Numbered from the stretch's first letter, positions 11,390-23,020 are shown. The stretch: DNA of 44,872 nt from Nemertoderma westbladi (GCA_032718475.1 JAUCBJ010005721.1:1-44872); one strand, 5' to 3'. Numbers and translations are program-made. Notes: generated from the letters alone by a model not told the origin.

Positions 11390-12640
11390 CTGGAAGGATG
11401 AATTGTATATTATTAATGCAGACATTTATTAGTCGAATCAATCAAGCATAAAATAGAAAAGTACTTCGCAATCAACCAAAACCACATTTTTAAATTTATA
11501 TTACCTTGTTTATTCCCAAAAATACAGTATATATGAAAATATTTATACGGATCTTATATTAATTAATAGATATTCTACCTAAATTTTCATAAAACAAGCC
11601 AATCAAAAGGAATAGTAATTATCAAGTTAGTAATAATTAGTGATGTTCCAGAATAATTTTTTATATTACGCAATATAAAGCGTTTCAATGGGGTGGGGAA
11701 TAAATAAAATTTACACTACGTGTTACACATTAATTGCTATCGCCGTAAAAGACGCATTACATTTTAAATTTATATCAAAAGTGCCCGATATAAAGTTACA
11801 ATGGCAAAAAATAATACAATTTCACTGAAAGGAAATTTCATAATTTTCACTAAATGTTAGAGAAGAATTTTCGCAAATAGAAATTGGGTTTCTGTTAAAT
11901 TTTATGGGTCTGGAAACTAAATTGGTAACTAATAAACCCGTATACCGGTAGTTAATCGATAGTGATTATTGGACTAAAGATTGATTGTTTGTACCAAATG
12001 TAGGTAAAACCGAAACGGTACTAGTGAAACACACTATTAGTACCAACCGAAACCCCACACTAGTTCCTTTGTTGGTGCACGAAATCCACGTTGATAAGGA
12101 GAAAAATATGAAATTGAAACTTTTTGGTGGTATTAGAAAGATAATAGAGAATCAACAACATTTTGTTCGGATGAATTGCGAATTAGCTTTGGTTGCCTTC
12201 ATTTCCGCTAGATTGAGTGGATTATATGATTTATATAATTATTCATCATAACATAATAGTGTCTTAGGTTTACTAATGGCTTCTTTATCAAGGGAGGTAA
12301 TTGAACAGCACAGCCCACTCAGCCGAAAACAGTGTTAGTAGACATTCTGTGAATTAATGAACCTACTGTATACTGTCTGTCTTGGACAAACACATTAGTA
12401 TTATTTATATATAAAAAGTATTACTGCTCTTAAATATTACCCACACAAAAATGCTTTTTAGATGTTAATGGAATGTAAAAACAATTTAACGTGTGAATTA
12501 TTAAAACCTAGAATAAATGTTGAATAGGCCAATTGATCCCAAGGAACATGTTTCATGCCTCATTTTAGATTAAAACGCTCTCAAAAGGCCGAGTTGGACA
12601 AAATCGGTTTTGACAGTTGTCCCTAAACCTCTTAACCTAC
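11390..12640. other. ABCB6 intron, nothing recognised
   Basis: AT-rich intron between exons h and g. The open frame at 11985-12251 shows no family resemblance and is likely chance. Confidence 0.5.
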
Positions 12641-12877
12641 CGAATATCCTTATGAAACAGAACCGTATCTTGGGGGACGACTCCTATAGAATGTCTCAAT
12701 GACAGTTGGGTGACTTTACTAATGTCCTGACCATCGATCTGTATTGATCCGGATGTGACGTCATATAATCGGAAAAGAAGTCTAATAATTGTAGATTTTC
12801 CGGAACCAGAAGGTCCCACAATGGCCACAGTGTGGCCGGAAGGTATAGTAAAGGTGATGTTCTTCAAAATCTCTTTC
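12641..12877 (-). CDS. ABCB6: ABCB6-like exon g (Walker A and Q-loop)
   Basis: The exon starts after TTCATCAG and ends at CG|GTAGGT, phase 2 to phase 2. It encodes [20 protein letters not shown], then the Walker A motif GPSGSGKST, and the Q-loop in [11 protein letters not shown]. These bind ATP phosphates and couple hydrolysis to the membrane domain. Confidence 0.95.
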
Positions 12878-12965
12878 CTGATGAATAAAAATATAAAGAG
12901 GTATTTTATGTAGATCTATCTAATTATAATCGGCCTACTGATTGTAGCTGCAAATTGAGAAGCTA

Positions 12966-13093
12966 TGACGGCTTGTCGACAAAATTGCGCCACCACATCT
13001 CCCTATCCCCATGACATTCACAAGATTCCCGCATCTTCAAGCCATGGCCAGTGTCTTTTAATTAAGAGGCGTCCCAAGAAAGTCATGGGCTGT
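12966..13093 (-). mobile_element. Short antisense 3' fragment of the RTE-like LINE
   Basis: The stretch matches the complement of the last coding part of the LINE at 15060-17340, around CAGCCCATGACTTTCTT to GTTGACAAGCC, with scattered mismatches. It lies in the intron between exons g and f. It is too short to code. Confidence 0.8.
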
Positions 13094-13242
13094 TAGCCTG
13101 ACATGGACATGGAAGCCTTAGGTATTAGAGTCCAATTAATAAAAAAACTTTTTGTTTAAGTAGACTGTTTTTAAGGTTTGTTTACACGATAGTTCGAATA
13201 AGATTTGTGTATAAATATAATATTTAAAGAAGAAAAGCTTAC

Positions 13243-13382
13243 CCAGTAATGTAGCTGAAACAAACGTTCTTGAATTGAACCTCTCCGCGCACTACATTCA
13301 ATTCTTTTCTTTCTTTATCATCTTGCACCTCTTCTTCTACAGCGAGCAAATCGAACATGTTCTCCATATCTATAAAAGCGGT
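13243..13382 (-). CDS. ABCB6: ABCB6-like exon f (linker to nucleotide-binding domain)
   Basis: The exon runs from TTCTTGCAG to a GG|GTAAGC donor (phase 0 to phase 2). It encodes TAFIDMENMFDLLAVEEEV, an acidic linker, then GEVQFKNVCFSY, the first beta strand and A-loop region of the nucleotide-binding domain; the aromatic residue in FSY would stack on the ATP adenine. Confidence 0.92.
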
Positions 13383-13869
13383 CTGCAAGAAAAGTAAGGG
13401 GACTAATTAATTAGTTTACCAAGTCTAACAAAACCGCTACACCAGAGTATACTGATTATGCCACTGCAGTTTTGACACTTTGGCTCTTTTGTAAGAATTG
13501 ACATCAATTACAGCTAAGGAAGGCATTCACATTTTTGTAAAGGGTTATTTGTATCATATTCTATATCCAGCTATGATTGAGTACAAAATAAAGACCAAAG
13601 ACCCAATTATAATTAGCTGCATAATCTAATAACATGTATTAACTTTTGTTTATTATTTCGGTTCTGTAACGTGCTCCTTTACTAACCTGTCCCATTAAAT
13701 GACAATGGGACCTAATGATCTTTGGATTTAACGTTATTTGGGACCTAATGCGACTTTACCTCTTTGTTTTGTACAGAAAGGGCAGACAAGTCTTGGGTCT
13801 TGGGTGTTTGTTTTATGCTCACCCATCCAGTGACTCTCGTTACCAAATACAATGGTTCAGTTTGATTAC
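13383..13869. other. ABCB6 intron between exons f and e
   Basis: No feature beyond the splice sites is recognised. Confidence 0.5.
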
Positions 13870-14082
13870 CTGTAAAATTATATACATATTTCCAAATTGA
13901 TTTAGCGGCCCGTAGAGTTGTAGGAGATATGTTGTGAATAGAACATAATCACCAACAGTGAGTTCTTGGTTGACAACGTAATGAGCACAAAGTAAACAAC
14001 CAACCAGCGTTCCGGTGCTAATTAAAACGTTTTGGATTAAGTTTAGCAGCAGTTGTGTCATCGTAGCTTTTCTCTGCCATGC
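13870..14082 (-). CDS. ABCB6: ABCB6-like exon e (last transmembrane helices)
   Basis: A phase 0 exon of 71 codons between TATTACAG and CAG|GTAATC. It encodes AWQRKATMTQLLLN, a hydrophobic helix with GTLVGCLLCAHYVV, then LTVGDYVLFTTYLLQLYGPL. The VGDYVLFxTYxxQLYxPLNxFG string is typical of ABCB6. Confidence 0.92.
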
Positions 14083-14159
14083 CTGTAATACATATTATTC
14101 GTATCTGGTACTTATAAATACTTACACTGATACTTACAACGTACTCATAAAAAGTGGTT

Positions 14160-14995
14160 CAATGATCCCTTCACATCGGAGGAAGTTGAGTTGGCTATTG
14201 GAGATAGTTCTAACAAAAAAGCATGTGGGCCTGATCGTCTCTACTATGAGCATTAAATACAGCCCTTCCATGGATTCTCGTCATTTTAACTCTACTCTTC
14301 AACTCAACTCAACTCTGACTGTCTAAATTTCGTTAAGATGCCAATGCAATGGAAGGAAAGTATCATTATGGTCCTCTATAAAGGGAAAGGCTTGGTTACC
14401 AATCCAGATAATTATCGCGGAATCGCTGTATTGGCCGTATCAACATTCCTGGTGCAATCCCTCCTGAACAATATGGATCTATATATCGCTGGTAAATCGA
14501 CCCTCCAGACCTAAATCGACTTCCCTTGGACATTGCATCATTACGGCACTGAAATCCCCAATGCGCAACGATCGCAAGGTCTATGTGGCGTTCATAGATT
14601 TCCGCAAGGCCTTTGACCTTGTAAACAGAGCAGTGCGCCTTGGGAAGTTATATAAGGCTGGCATCGGAGGTAAACTATACAATGTACTGTCTGACATCCT
14701 GTCTCACTATTTTAGAGTTTTTGACAGTCTCTGGCTTAGCAATGTAATCGAAAAACTACGTGGGTTACTCCAGGGCGACTGCTTCTCTCCGACCAGCTTC
14801 ATCATATTCATTGCCAACCTAGCGCTCGCATTACGTCAAATAGGTTCTTTCATCAAATTTATCTTCTATAAGGACGATCTAGCTATATATACAAGTAACC
14901 TCACGAAATCCAACTAGACCTTGACATCTTACATTAATGGGCCTTAGCCAATTGTGTGGAAGTCAATATGATAAAGACCAAGATAATATAGTTTA
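14160..14995 (+). pseudogene. LINE reverse-transcriptase fragment
   Basis: A decayed RT domain. The frame at 14160-14255 reads FTSEEVELAIGDSSNKKACG, the region before RT motif 1. A second frame (14561-14917) has VYVAFIDFRKAFDLVNRAV and LLQGDCFSPTSFIIF; the catalytic motif is damaged, reading FYKDDLAIYTSN where ADD is expected. A last piece reads CVEVNMIKTKIIQFRI near 14945-14990, similar to the same block of the outer LINE at 8540, so the two may be related. The RTE-like LINE begins just downstream and may have inserted into this copy. Confidence 0.75.
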
Positions 14996-15059
14996 GAATC
15001 ATCACATTTATCATCTCCCCTCTGCCCACCTCCCTCTGAGCTTGCCACCTCTTACAACA

Positions 15060-17340
15060 CTGTAATGCATTTACACTTCGACCCTTCTCCAGTGATGACC
15101 GCCTTATTGTGGCCAAGGTAAGACTTAGTCTAAGTGCTAGCAGAACAATGAAATCTGCCTTGCCGCGGCATGACAGGTCCTCTCTGTTGCAACAGCCAAG
15201 TGTGAGATCCAGTTTTACACTACAACTGAGCAACAGGTATGAGGTTCTTGCCTCTGAGGCAGAAGATCACTGCGAGGGCTATACTGACTTCACAGCTGCA
15301 ATAACAGTTCATGTATACCCTCGAAGCATGAAAAAGGCCCCCTGGATTGACTACAAAATTCAGAAGTGCCGAAATGACCTCTATAAGGCGCAAAAAGAGT
15401 CCTGACTCAAACAGACTACAGTGGCCAAGAATGCAGTTAAGGCTGCATCTAGGTCCCTGAACAGGCAGTACTCTGCTAATCTACAGGAGCTAATAAACCA
15501 ACAGGTTGATGCCATCAATGATGCTGACGACAGCAGGCAATCATCCCAGGCATGGAAATCGATCAATATGCTTACTGGGCGGAAAAGCCAACCAACCACC
15601 AAGGTTAAGGCTGAATCACCAGCCGATCGCCTCAATGGTTGGAAAGCCCACTTTGAAAAGCTCCTCAATAATGACAGGGTATTGCCTGATAACTTTATAG
15701 AAGTAAAAGTGTCTGAGTCTGTACTCCCAGATATTCCCATTGGCGATATCTCCTTTGCAGAAGTGAAGACTGCTGCAAAGAGCATTAAGACCAATCGTGC
15801 CAGTGGAGTAGATGGTGTTCCCCCTGAGGTCTTTAAAATACCTGAGTGTTTAAAGCTCATCTATCCCATCATAGTAGACATGTACCGAACAACAAGAGTC
15901 CCACAAGAAATGAAAACAAATAAGTTGGTGCCTGTTCCCAAGAAGGGCAACCTAACACTATATGGTTCTTTTTGGGGAATCTCATTGATCTCGATTGCTG
16001 CAAAGCTATACAATAGGATTCTATTAAATCGCATCAGGGATCCCATTGAGAGACTGCTCCGTGGAAATCAGAATGGGTTCCGTAAAGGTCGTGGGACCAT
16101 GGAGCCCATTTTGGCACTTAGAAGGATAATTGAAGAGTTATCAAAAAAGAAAGACAGGCATCTGGCTGTTATCTTTGTTGACTTCTTCAAGGCCTTTGAT
16201 TCAGTCTCTCGCTCACGTATGTTCAGCATACTTTCATTATATGGGATTCCTGATGAAATTATTGCAGCAATCAGATCAGTATACGATGGTTCGACAACAT
16301 TTGTGTCTACTGTTGATGGTGACACAGAACCATTTGAAGTGTTATGGGGCGTCCTCCAAGGAGACACACTTGCACCATTCTTGTTCATTATTGTGGTTGA
16401 CTATGTTCTACGCATGTCCTTAGATCATTATAATGATGATGGGGTGATGATAACTCCACCTACTGGCTCCAGAAGTCGAGGAAATCCTGCCAAGTACCTA
16501 ACTGATCTAGACTTTGCTGATGACTTAGGAGTACTCTCAGAATCATTAGAGGGAGCCCAACGGCTCCTCAGCTCATTAGAACATGCTGCTTCTAGTGTTG
16601 GTCTTTTTATTAACTCCAGAAAGACCAAAATTCTGACAGTTAACTTTGAAAGTCCTCAGCAAGTCTCTGATCGGATGAGCATAAGCTCAAAGGATGGTAT
16701 GCTTGAGCATGTGGACGACTTCTGTTACCTGGGATCATGGATCCGGAAGTCAGGTGAGGACCTTCGAATACGTAAGGGAAAGGCATGGGCAGCCTTGAAT
16801 AGGCTTTCCAGGATTTGGAAGTCACCGAGAATTAATCGGAAACTTAAGGTCCGATTATTTAGAGCAGCAGTAGTTCCAGTACTCCTCTATGGGAGTCCAT
16901 GCTGGGCTCTAACTGCTGAGGACACCAAATCTCTGGATGGCACATTCACAAGAATGCTACGCCGGGTTCATTGTGTCAAGTACAATGCACACATCTCCAA
17001 CCAGACACTATATAACATTGGAGGTGTCTCATTGGTTCCCCCAAGCTTGACACTAGAACAAAATCGCCTCCGCTTTGCAGGACATTGCTTTCGCCGTGAG
17101 GACCAGCCAGTGCATAATCTTGTACTTTGGCAGCCTCATGGAGTGAATAAGCATGGTGGACAGCCCATGACTTTCTTGAGACGCATCTTAAAGGACACTG
17201 GCCTTAAAGATGCGGACGATCTAGCAAATGTCATGGGTGATAGGGAGTTGTGGCGGTGCAATTTTGTTGACAAGCCGGCACAGCATTCTTAAAAATGCAG
17301 CTGCAATGCAGCATGCCGATCCTAGTAGTAGTCCATCCTA
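15060..17340 (+). mobile_element. RTE-like LINE, 5' truncated in the endonuclease
   Basis: The copy starts within the end of an APE-type endonuclease, where DRLIVAKVRLSLSASRTM is read near 15095-15150, and runs through RT to a 3' tail of TAG repeats (about 17325-17335) preceded by TTCTTAAAAATGCAGC. A clean long RT frame, no RNase H, and a short-repeat tail instead of poly(A) fit RTE-type elements. Four shorter pieces of the same family occur at 12966, 22499, 27221 and 39233, so this is the best-preserved local member. Confidence 0.8.
15109..17292 (+). pseudogene. RTE-like reverse transcriptase with one in-frame stop
   Basis: One frame runs from 15109 to 17292 with a single TGA at 15403-15405; the part after it gives 623 codons. 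Up to the stop it holds the linker after the endonuclease. RT motifs follow: LVPVPKKGNLTLYGSFWGIS, NGFRKGRGTMEPILALRRII, VIFVDFFKAFDSVSRSRMF, GVLQGDTLAPFLFI, catalytic LDFADDLGVLSESLEGAQRL and the thumb block KTKILTVNFES. The C-terminal domain includes RMLRRVHCVKYNAH and RLRFAGHCFRREDQ, ending in VDKPAQHS. The enzyme would copy element RNA at a nicked target. Apart from the TGA and the missing endonuclease, it looks young. Confidence 0.88.
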
Positions 17341-17790
17341 TTCTGCTTATTGGATGGTTCTTCGGGAAGTGAGTGAACAGGTAGAAGGCTTTTCCAAGAA
17401 AATATGGCCTCTGCATAGAATGGCAATGTGGAGACTGGCTCAATAATCTTCGCAATCAGGTCCCTATCCGTGTTTAGTGATGCAAGGAATGCGGCTGGTG
17501 CTGTGTGGGATACAAGTGGCACTCCTTACCCTCCTAACCAGCATGGGTGGGTTACCTGATCCCAAGAGTCTGTAGACATTTTGGTGATTTCCTCCAGTGT
17601 ATCTTTAAGTTCAGAGTCATGCTGATCTAGGAGGTCAGGGCGATGGAAGGTGGGTGAACAACGCAGTATATATGAGTTTAAGCATCGTGATGTCCCAGTT
17701 TTTTTTGAGGTGGGAGTGAAAGAGGTGGAGCATTTCGACCTTCTCCATGAGTGCAGTAGAACTCAAGGTATTACTTCATAATCCCAAGAA
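17335..17790 (-). pseudogene. Antisense C-terminal fragment of a reverse transcriptase
   Basis: Read on the minus strand, the stretch gives LSSTALMEKVEMLHLFHSHL, KLIYTALFTHLPSPDLLDQH, DTLEEITKMSTDSWDQ and, after one stop near 17540, GVPLVSHTAPAAFLASLNTD. The GGLG...APxAFLAS wording is usual at the C-terminus of some LINE-type RTs. No catalytic part is present. It meets the 3' tail of the RTE-like LINE, perhaps the original neighbour that the LINE interrupted. Confidence 0.5.
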
Positions 17791-18500
17791 TGGCCCAAGA
17801 AGACATAAGTCATCCACAATAATTTATCTAATACTGGGCTGATATGAAGGCATCAACGATTTGGAGATGGCCATCTGACCATACCATACAGACAGCCATA
17901 CATACCCAAATATCGAATCTGCATTCTGCTATCTGTTAAATCGCTATTTACTGATTTATGTAATTATTGTTTATTATTTGATGGAATGCAATATACGGCT
18001 ACATTACCCTGATCTGTTTCTTCTGTTCTTCTAACAAACGACTACCGGTAGCAGACTTCTGGACTTGGACTGTTGGAAGGAAAGGGAACGATCTGAATCG
18101 GAAATAGGAACAGACATCGGAATTATTTGGATTAACGGTCAGTAACCCGGAACTGGTATTCTCTCTATAGACTGGTGGTTGCGGCCTTAGGTTTGGGTGA
18201 ATTTGCACTGTGCCTGTGCCTGTATGTTTACCCTGACAGCCCAATTACTTCACCTTTATTCCTACTAGGGTTTCATGGGTCCGTTATCTCTCAATATATA
18301 GGCCTGGCCAGATAGCAGTTTTAGCTTGGGTTTTTGTCTGTTTGTATTTTGGCAGTTTTGGGTTCAGAAATCAATTAGCGTTAATTACATTCCGTCTTAC
18401 TCATGTCTTTACTATAAAAAACCAAAATACTGTCCGGTTTTTACGCGCAGACTCACAGAAAATTTATGCATATCTAGCCGCGTAAACATTAATACACAGC
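17791..18500. other. ABCB6 intron, nothing recognised
   Basis: No family was recognised. AT content is mixed and there is no strong open frame. Confidence 0.45.
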
Positions 18501-18516
18501 TCACACTTTACATCAT

Positions 18517-19546
18517 CTACATAACCCACCAACTCATCAACTCTATCTGGAAGATGACAAGCTTTTGATGGAGGTCTTCACACAAACCTAAGACAGCCAA
18601 GGGATCAACTAGATGGAAGCCCTCTGCATATAAAATGATGTTATCGGCCACCCAGTTGATGGCCACCTGATTCTGTACTTTTGAGACAAATGTACAGGAA
18701 GAGGAAAAGTTTAGTCCATCCATGCCTTGTGGTCATTAATAAATAATAATCCCTGGATGCACGATTTAAGAGTTCTACATACCTGAACCATTGATCCTCT
18801 TGGTATAAACCTAATCAGACTGACCCTTGCTGATTATACTAGTGTGAGAAGTGACAGTGCAGATTCCATAGGGGTTAGTGATGGTGGTGGTATTGAGGGT
18901 TGTGATGAATCAGAATGTAATACGATCAGAGGCAATGGGATGATCTCACCCTTAGACACAGAGGTTGGAGTCGGTAAGCATAATAGAGCCGGAAGAAGGA
19001 CAGGTAATGCCTGAGGAAGTTTAATATTTATGGAGATGACCACTGCAGTTAATCATATAAGAGCACACAATACAATGATTTGAACTAGGCTCTCCGGAAG
19101 AAGTGATGATTGAGTCTTAAGTGGGGGGTGGTGGTTGATCTGCACTGCACTGGTAGGGATGTGGATTTGTATTGCGTATGATGATATTGGATGGGTCTGA
19201 CTGTTGATGCTTGATTGGAAACTTGGTCAGGAGATGGGTCTGGAAAGTGGGTTTGATTGAGGGATGTTTGGGGTAATATGAAATTATTTTGGTTCGCATT
19301 TTTTGCAGGTTTTGGCATATGGTTGTGGGCTGGCTCTGCAGTGGAATCCTGTTCCTGGATGATGGAGGTTGGTGTTTGGGGAGACAGAACAGGCATGACA
19401 AGGGTAGCTGACGCTTTCACAAATGTATATAGTGCATGTATATAGGTGGGCCCTAAACATACTAACAGACTCGTCATTAATAGATAGACCAATGAACCAC
19501 CATCCAGACACATTTTGGCAAACCTACAAAGATATACACCGCACAC
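18517..19546 (-). pseudogene. Decayed coding-like stretch of unknown origin
   Basis: Three minus-strand frames in a row (18723-18517, 19043-18834, 19546-19085) have protein-like composition. The last one has a hydrophobic helix after CLDGGSLVYLLMTSLLVCLG, then a long Pro/Thr/Gln/Asn-rich tail. The first reads MDGLNFSSSCTFVSKVQNQV. I recognise no family. A decayed retroelement ORF is possible given the RT remnant just to the left on the same strand, but this is a guess. Confidence 0.25.
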
Positions 19547-19686
19547 ATAGCTGTTAAATTGTAGATTTTATTGGGAGCTGGTGAATCACCACAAGTTCTG
19601 GAGAAGAAACATTGCATCTAGATGCATCAAATTAGTCAAAATAAAGTACTACCTGGGTTTTTGGATGCACTAATGCTAGAACTTAC

Positions 19687-19862
19687 CTGATTGTTCAATA
19701 TATCAACTCTAAAGTTCTTAACTTCAAACTCCTCTGCACTGTAGTACTTTACTGTCTCGTAATTGAGTAATGAATCAACTGCAGTAGCTTTAGCTTTGTT
19801 ATCAGCTTCATTCATTTTCCTTCTAATTGGAGTTCTCAATGACGTCATGAACAAAGTTGCAA
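19687..19862 (-). CDS. ABCB6: ABCB6-like exon d (transmembrane domain, coupling loop)
   Basis: The exon begins after CTGTTCTAG in phase 1 and ends CAG|GTAAGT in phase 0. It encodes LRTPIRRKMNEADNKAKATA followed by AVDSLLNYETVKYYSAEEFE, the second intracellular loop. This AVDSLLNxETVKYY block is among the most diagnostic for the ABCB6/ABCB7/ATM1 group. The intron before it is about 16.5 kb and holds most of the transposons in the window. Confidence 0.92.
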
Positions 19863-19959
19863 CTAGAACAGATAAATAAAGATATAAGAAAGAGGAAAAC
19901 CAGCTAGCAATCATTAAGCATCCCTCCACACACACAGTAAAATTGGATATTCTAGCTTA

Positions 19960-21289
19960 AGGCCCTAAGTAGATTTTTGTTGCATTTTACTTTTTTATAC
20001 AATTCCACACTTTTAGACAATGCTCTATCAGCTGGTGAAGTTTTGACAGTGATGATTATTGCGGAGTAAATTGAAGCCCTATATCACAGCGGACAATATT
20101 TTACTTCAGAAAGGCCTATGTTAAGTTTTTTTAACATTTTAACCAATAATGGGAAGGGATCATACCTTGTTTATTATGTAGTAAAGTGAAATACCATAAT
20201 CCTATTGAACAATATTTTGCTGCAGAAAGTACCCACGATAACTATAAATTTTAGATCCCTAGATCCCTTTATATCTTTTTTAGGCTCTCCTGAACAATTG
20301 CAATTTTTACTTATGACACTTAAGCTGCCAGACTAATCTCTCTGGTGGCTATGATTAACATGGTAGGACTAAATACTGTATACTAAATTCGTTACAGCTG
20401 GTAAAAATTAGTTCTGCGATGAAATCATATATATATATAGATATACAGAACCGGAACGAAATATATGATATGAAACAATAAAATCTAAAGTCGAATATAC
20501 AATTATAGAGGTATATTCTGGTAGAGTTCAGTCATCCTTAACCGGCCTACATTTAGCGTGGAACCTGTGAAAGTTACCGGTAGGCTGGCAACAACGCCAA
20601 GCTCACAGTAATTTCCAGTAATTTGGAGGGAAGTGACCAACAGAACAGACTGTCGAACTAGTTTGTATACTAGATTGGTGCAGCATCGTTTTTAATAGTA
20701 AAAAAGAATGTAATTATTTCGAGATCTACTACCTTCCTAATAGACAACTCCAACCCTTTTCCATCATCACTTCTCTAATAAATCCTCATCGATCTTATTG
20801 TATAATAATAATAATACTTTCTATTACTTCCATGACCCAAATATATATAGACCGAAGACCTTGGAGAGCCTTAGGTTTCGGGGACGGCGATGGCCTACGG
20901 GGTACAGACCTCCCCAACTCCTATTAAATCGGCAATCACCAAATATCTAACTCAGTAACTCAATTACTATTATATGTAATTATAATATTATTAATATATT
21001 ATTGATTTTATTAATCATATTATTAATACTGGTGCGATCTACACAAAGTGGATTATTCATTTGATTAATTATTTGATATTATATAATTAATTGACTAACC
21101 AATAAAAAAAAATATATATTTATATATATAAATGAGGTAGTCACCGTAATAAATTACTGTAGCTGATAATAGCTGGAAATGAGTGTAAAGTAGTGCTTGC
21201 AGGGGCTCACCTGCCAAAGACTACAATAGCAGAATTAAACTAAAAGACAAAATAATTAACTTGACAATTAAATATATAATTATCAGTTC
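19960..21289. other. Large ABCB6 intron, AT-rich, no gene recognised
   Basis: Mostly AT-rich simple-sequence-like DNA. It includes a short TAA-repeat stretch near 20805-20815 and a GC-richer island near 20855-20935. No coding or RNA gene was recognised. Confidence 0.45.
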
Positions 21290-21555
21290 AGATAACCAAA
21301 AGATTCTCAAGGACGTGGATCTGACGCTGGAAGTAGACGTTGTAAAAGTAAAGAAAATTTTCTACGGCCATTAGGCCAGGGATTACGCACAAAGTCTGAC
21401 GATTTATTTCCAATGCAGTCCTCCCAGAACTTTACTCCCCATAGGAAACTCCAGTACTCATTTAGCTACCAGTTAAAGATGCAATGCAGAGATGCGCCCA
21501 GGCTGGTCCATTTAAAGCATTCGTGCCGAAACGAAAACTGCTCTGGCCCATGTGA

Positions 21556-21565
21556 GGATCGAACC
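21556..21565 (-). promoter_or_regulatory. B-box Pol III promoter element of the SINE
   Basis: GGTTCGATCC on the minus strand matches the B-box consensus GGTTCRANNCC. Confidence 0.65.
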
Positions 21566-21589
21566 CACGACCTACGGTATATGTGAATC

Positions 21590-21604
21590 CAATGCAACCA
21601 CTAC
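21590..21604 (-). promoter_or_regulatory. A-box-like Pol III promoter element of the SINE
   Basis: TAGTGGTTGCATTGG on the minus strand resembles the D-arm of Glu/Asp-type tRNAs and lies about 25 bp upstream of the B-box. Confidence 0.5.
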
Positions 21605-21608
21605 AACA

Positions 21609-22498
21609 AGGTGGAACCTTGGCGATTGGATGAAAGTGAGAGTATTAGTCGAGGAAACGTAGCCATGAGCAAGAGTCGAGATAGGACGGAGAGTGAGCTG
21701 TTGATAATCGAAGTAGAAGAATCAAACCGACAGGACCGAACTTCGGGAGAATTTCGAACTTCGGGACCGTCGCCCCAAAGAAACGCGGTGTGGGGATCTG
21801 TACTACATGCCAGAAGAGTGGTATAGGATTTACCGAGAAGAAGGAGAACAAAACGAGATGATGAGAGGGGATCAAAGATAAACTTCCAGTTGGAACACAG
21901 CCACCAATCAACAGATTGGTGGTGGCAGGGAGGACGTCTCGGGATATTTGAGAAGAAGAGAGATTAGAGAGCAAACTTCGGTCCAGTGGACCGACCACAA
22001 GCAGACTGCTGAACATACTAAAGGCCATGATGCAAATGCTAGTGTGGGGATAGGTTCACGCAAATGCTGGGATTAGACCCGTAAGTTGCACCTTATATAC
22101 CGGTGGATACGCTAGAACCTGGTAGGCCTGTACCAGCAGTACCTGAACACGAGCATGACTATGGTATGGGAACATATAATATATCCCCAGGGGAGGAGGG
22201 GGGGGGGGGGGGGGGTGGTATTGCAGATAGGTGTCTAGGTCACAATAATATAATGACATCGACGCCAGTGCAGAATACATCAAGGGTGGGAGATAAAAAT
22301 AACAACTCCCTCAGATTCAAACAAACAAAACAAAACATGTGACACAGAGCTATGGGAAGGACCATTACCTCTGATGTAACTGTATATCCAAAGCAAGGGA
22401 GATCGACTAACCCGGAGAATAGAATGGTGTCAGCATATAAGGAACCAATATCTGCACCATCGACTGTGCTAGAGAGATCCAAGCGATTGGGATGGCAA
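21609..22498. other. ABCB6 intron with a poly-G tract
   Basis: No gene recognised. A run of 18 G lies at 22198-22215. Open frames of 70-130 codons on both strands overlap and show no motif. Confidence 0.45.
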
Positions 22499-22553
22499 CC
22501 GGCACGGCATTCTTAAAAATGCAGCTGCAATGCAGCATGCCGATACTAGTAGT
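22499..22553 (+). mobile_element. 55-bp RTE-like LINE 3' tail
   Basis: CCGGCACGGCATTCTTAAAA and the following bases match the last coding codons and 3' UTR of the LINE at 17275-17335, including the TAG-type tail. Nothing upstream of 22499 matches, so it is either an extreme 5' truncation or the tail of a SINE using this LINE's machinery. Confidence 0.7.
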
Positions 22554-22830
22554 ATAGGGTCTCTTAAAACTTAAAATACGTAAGCATTCATTTTTATAGT
22601 CATTAGTATCTAGGATTACAGTGTTACCAGATTTATCGCCCATACATATACGAATGTTAGTGTTGGACTTGAATGATTTGAGAACAGTTCGTTGTTGTTT
22701 CGTAAGGTTATCCTGAGGTACATTTTTGGGGGAGACATTGGGTATTCGGTCTACGTCACAGTGTAGTTCGGCGATGAGAGCTTCCATTATTTCGTCGTCG
22801 TTCTTGGCGGTAGGGCTCGAGGGGGTGTTT
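22554..22830 (-). pseudogene. Penelope-like element fragment (region before RT)
   Basis: The minus-strand frame includes DNLTKQQRTVLKSFKSNTNI, then RICMGDKSGNTVILDTNDY and KNECLRIL. The pattern LTxxxRxxLKxxKxNxxIxIxxxDKxGNTVxLDxxDYxxE is the conserved start of Penelope-type RTs (normally ADKGG; here GDKSG). The RT core and GIY-YIG nuclease are missing; the fragment ends where the RTE tail begins at 22553. Confidence 0.6.
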
Positions 22831-23020
22831 TTAGAGATTTGTTGAGTTGTCTAATTAGTTTGTTGTTGACGTCCTGTGAGTTGGTGTGGGCTCCTCAGTC
22901 GTTGGTGGTTGCTCCATTGTTGTTAGTCTTCGTTCCTGGGGTGTTGGTGCTCGCTTTTTGGTCGTTGGTATTCGTTCCTGAGTAGTTTGTGTTCACTTCC
23001 GGGTTGTTTCTCACGGTTAC

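Larger units (their letters stand above)
21290..21608 (-). mobile_element. tRNA-derived SINE, antisense
   Basis: On the minus strand the 5' part looks like a tRNA. An A-box-like TAGTGGTTGCATTGG (21604-21590) is followed by a perfect B-box GGTTCGATCC (21565-21556). Spacing and order fit an RNA polymerase III promoter. About 250 bp of body follows, with no open frame. The 3' boundary near 21290 is uncertain. A degenerate tRNA pseudogene is the alternative, but the long unrelated body favours a SINE. Confidence 0.6.

Noticed and set aside
15381-15860. 159-codon minus-strand frame
   Set aside because: Shadow of the RTE-like RT on the plus strand.
21645-22028. 127-codon minus-strand frame next to the SINE
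   Set aside because: No motif, overlapped by an open plus-strand frame, and no relation to any neighbour.
22240-22482. Frame crossing the poly-G region
   Set aside because: No conserved wording; probably chance in low-complexity DNA.
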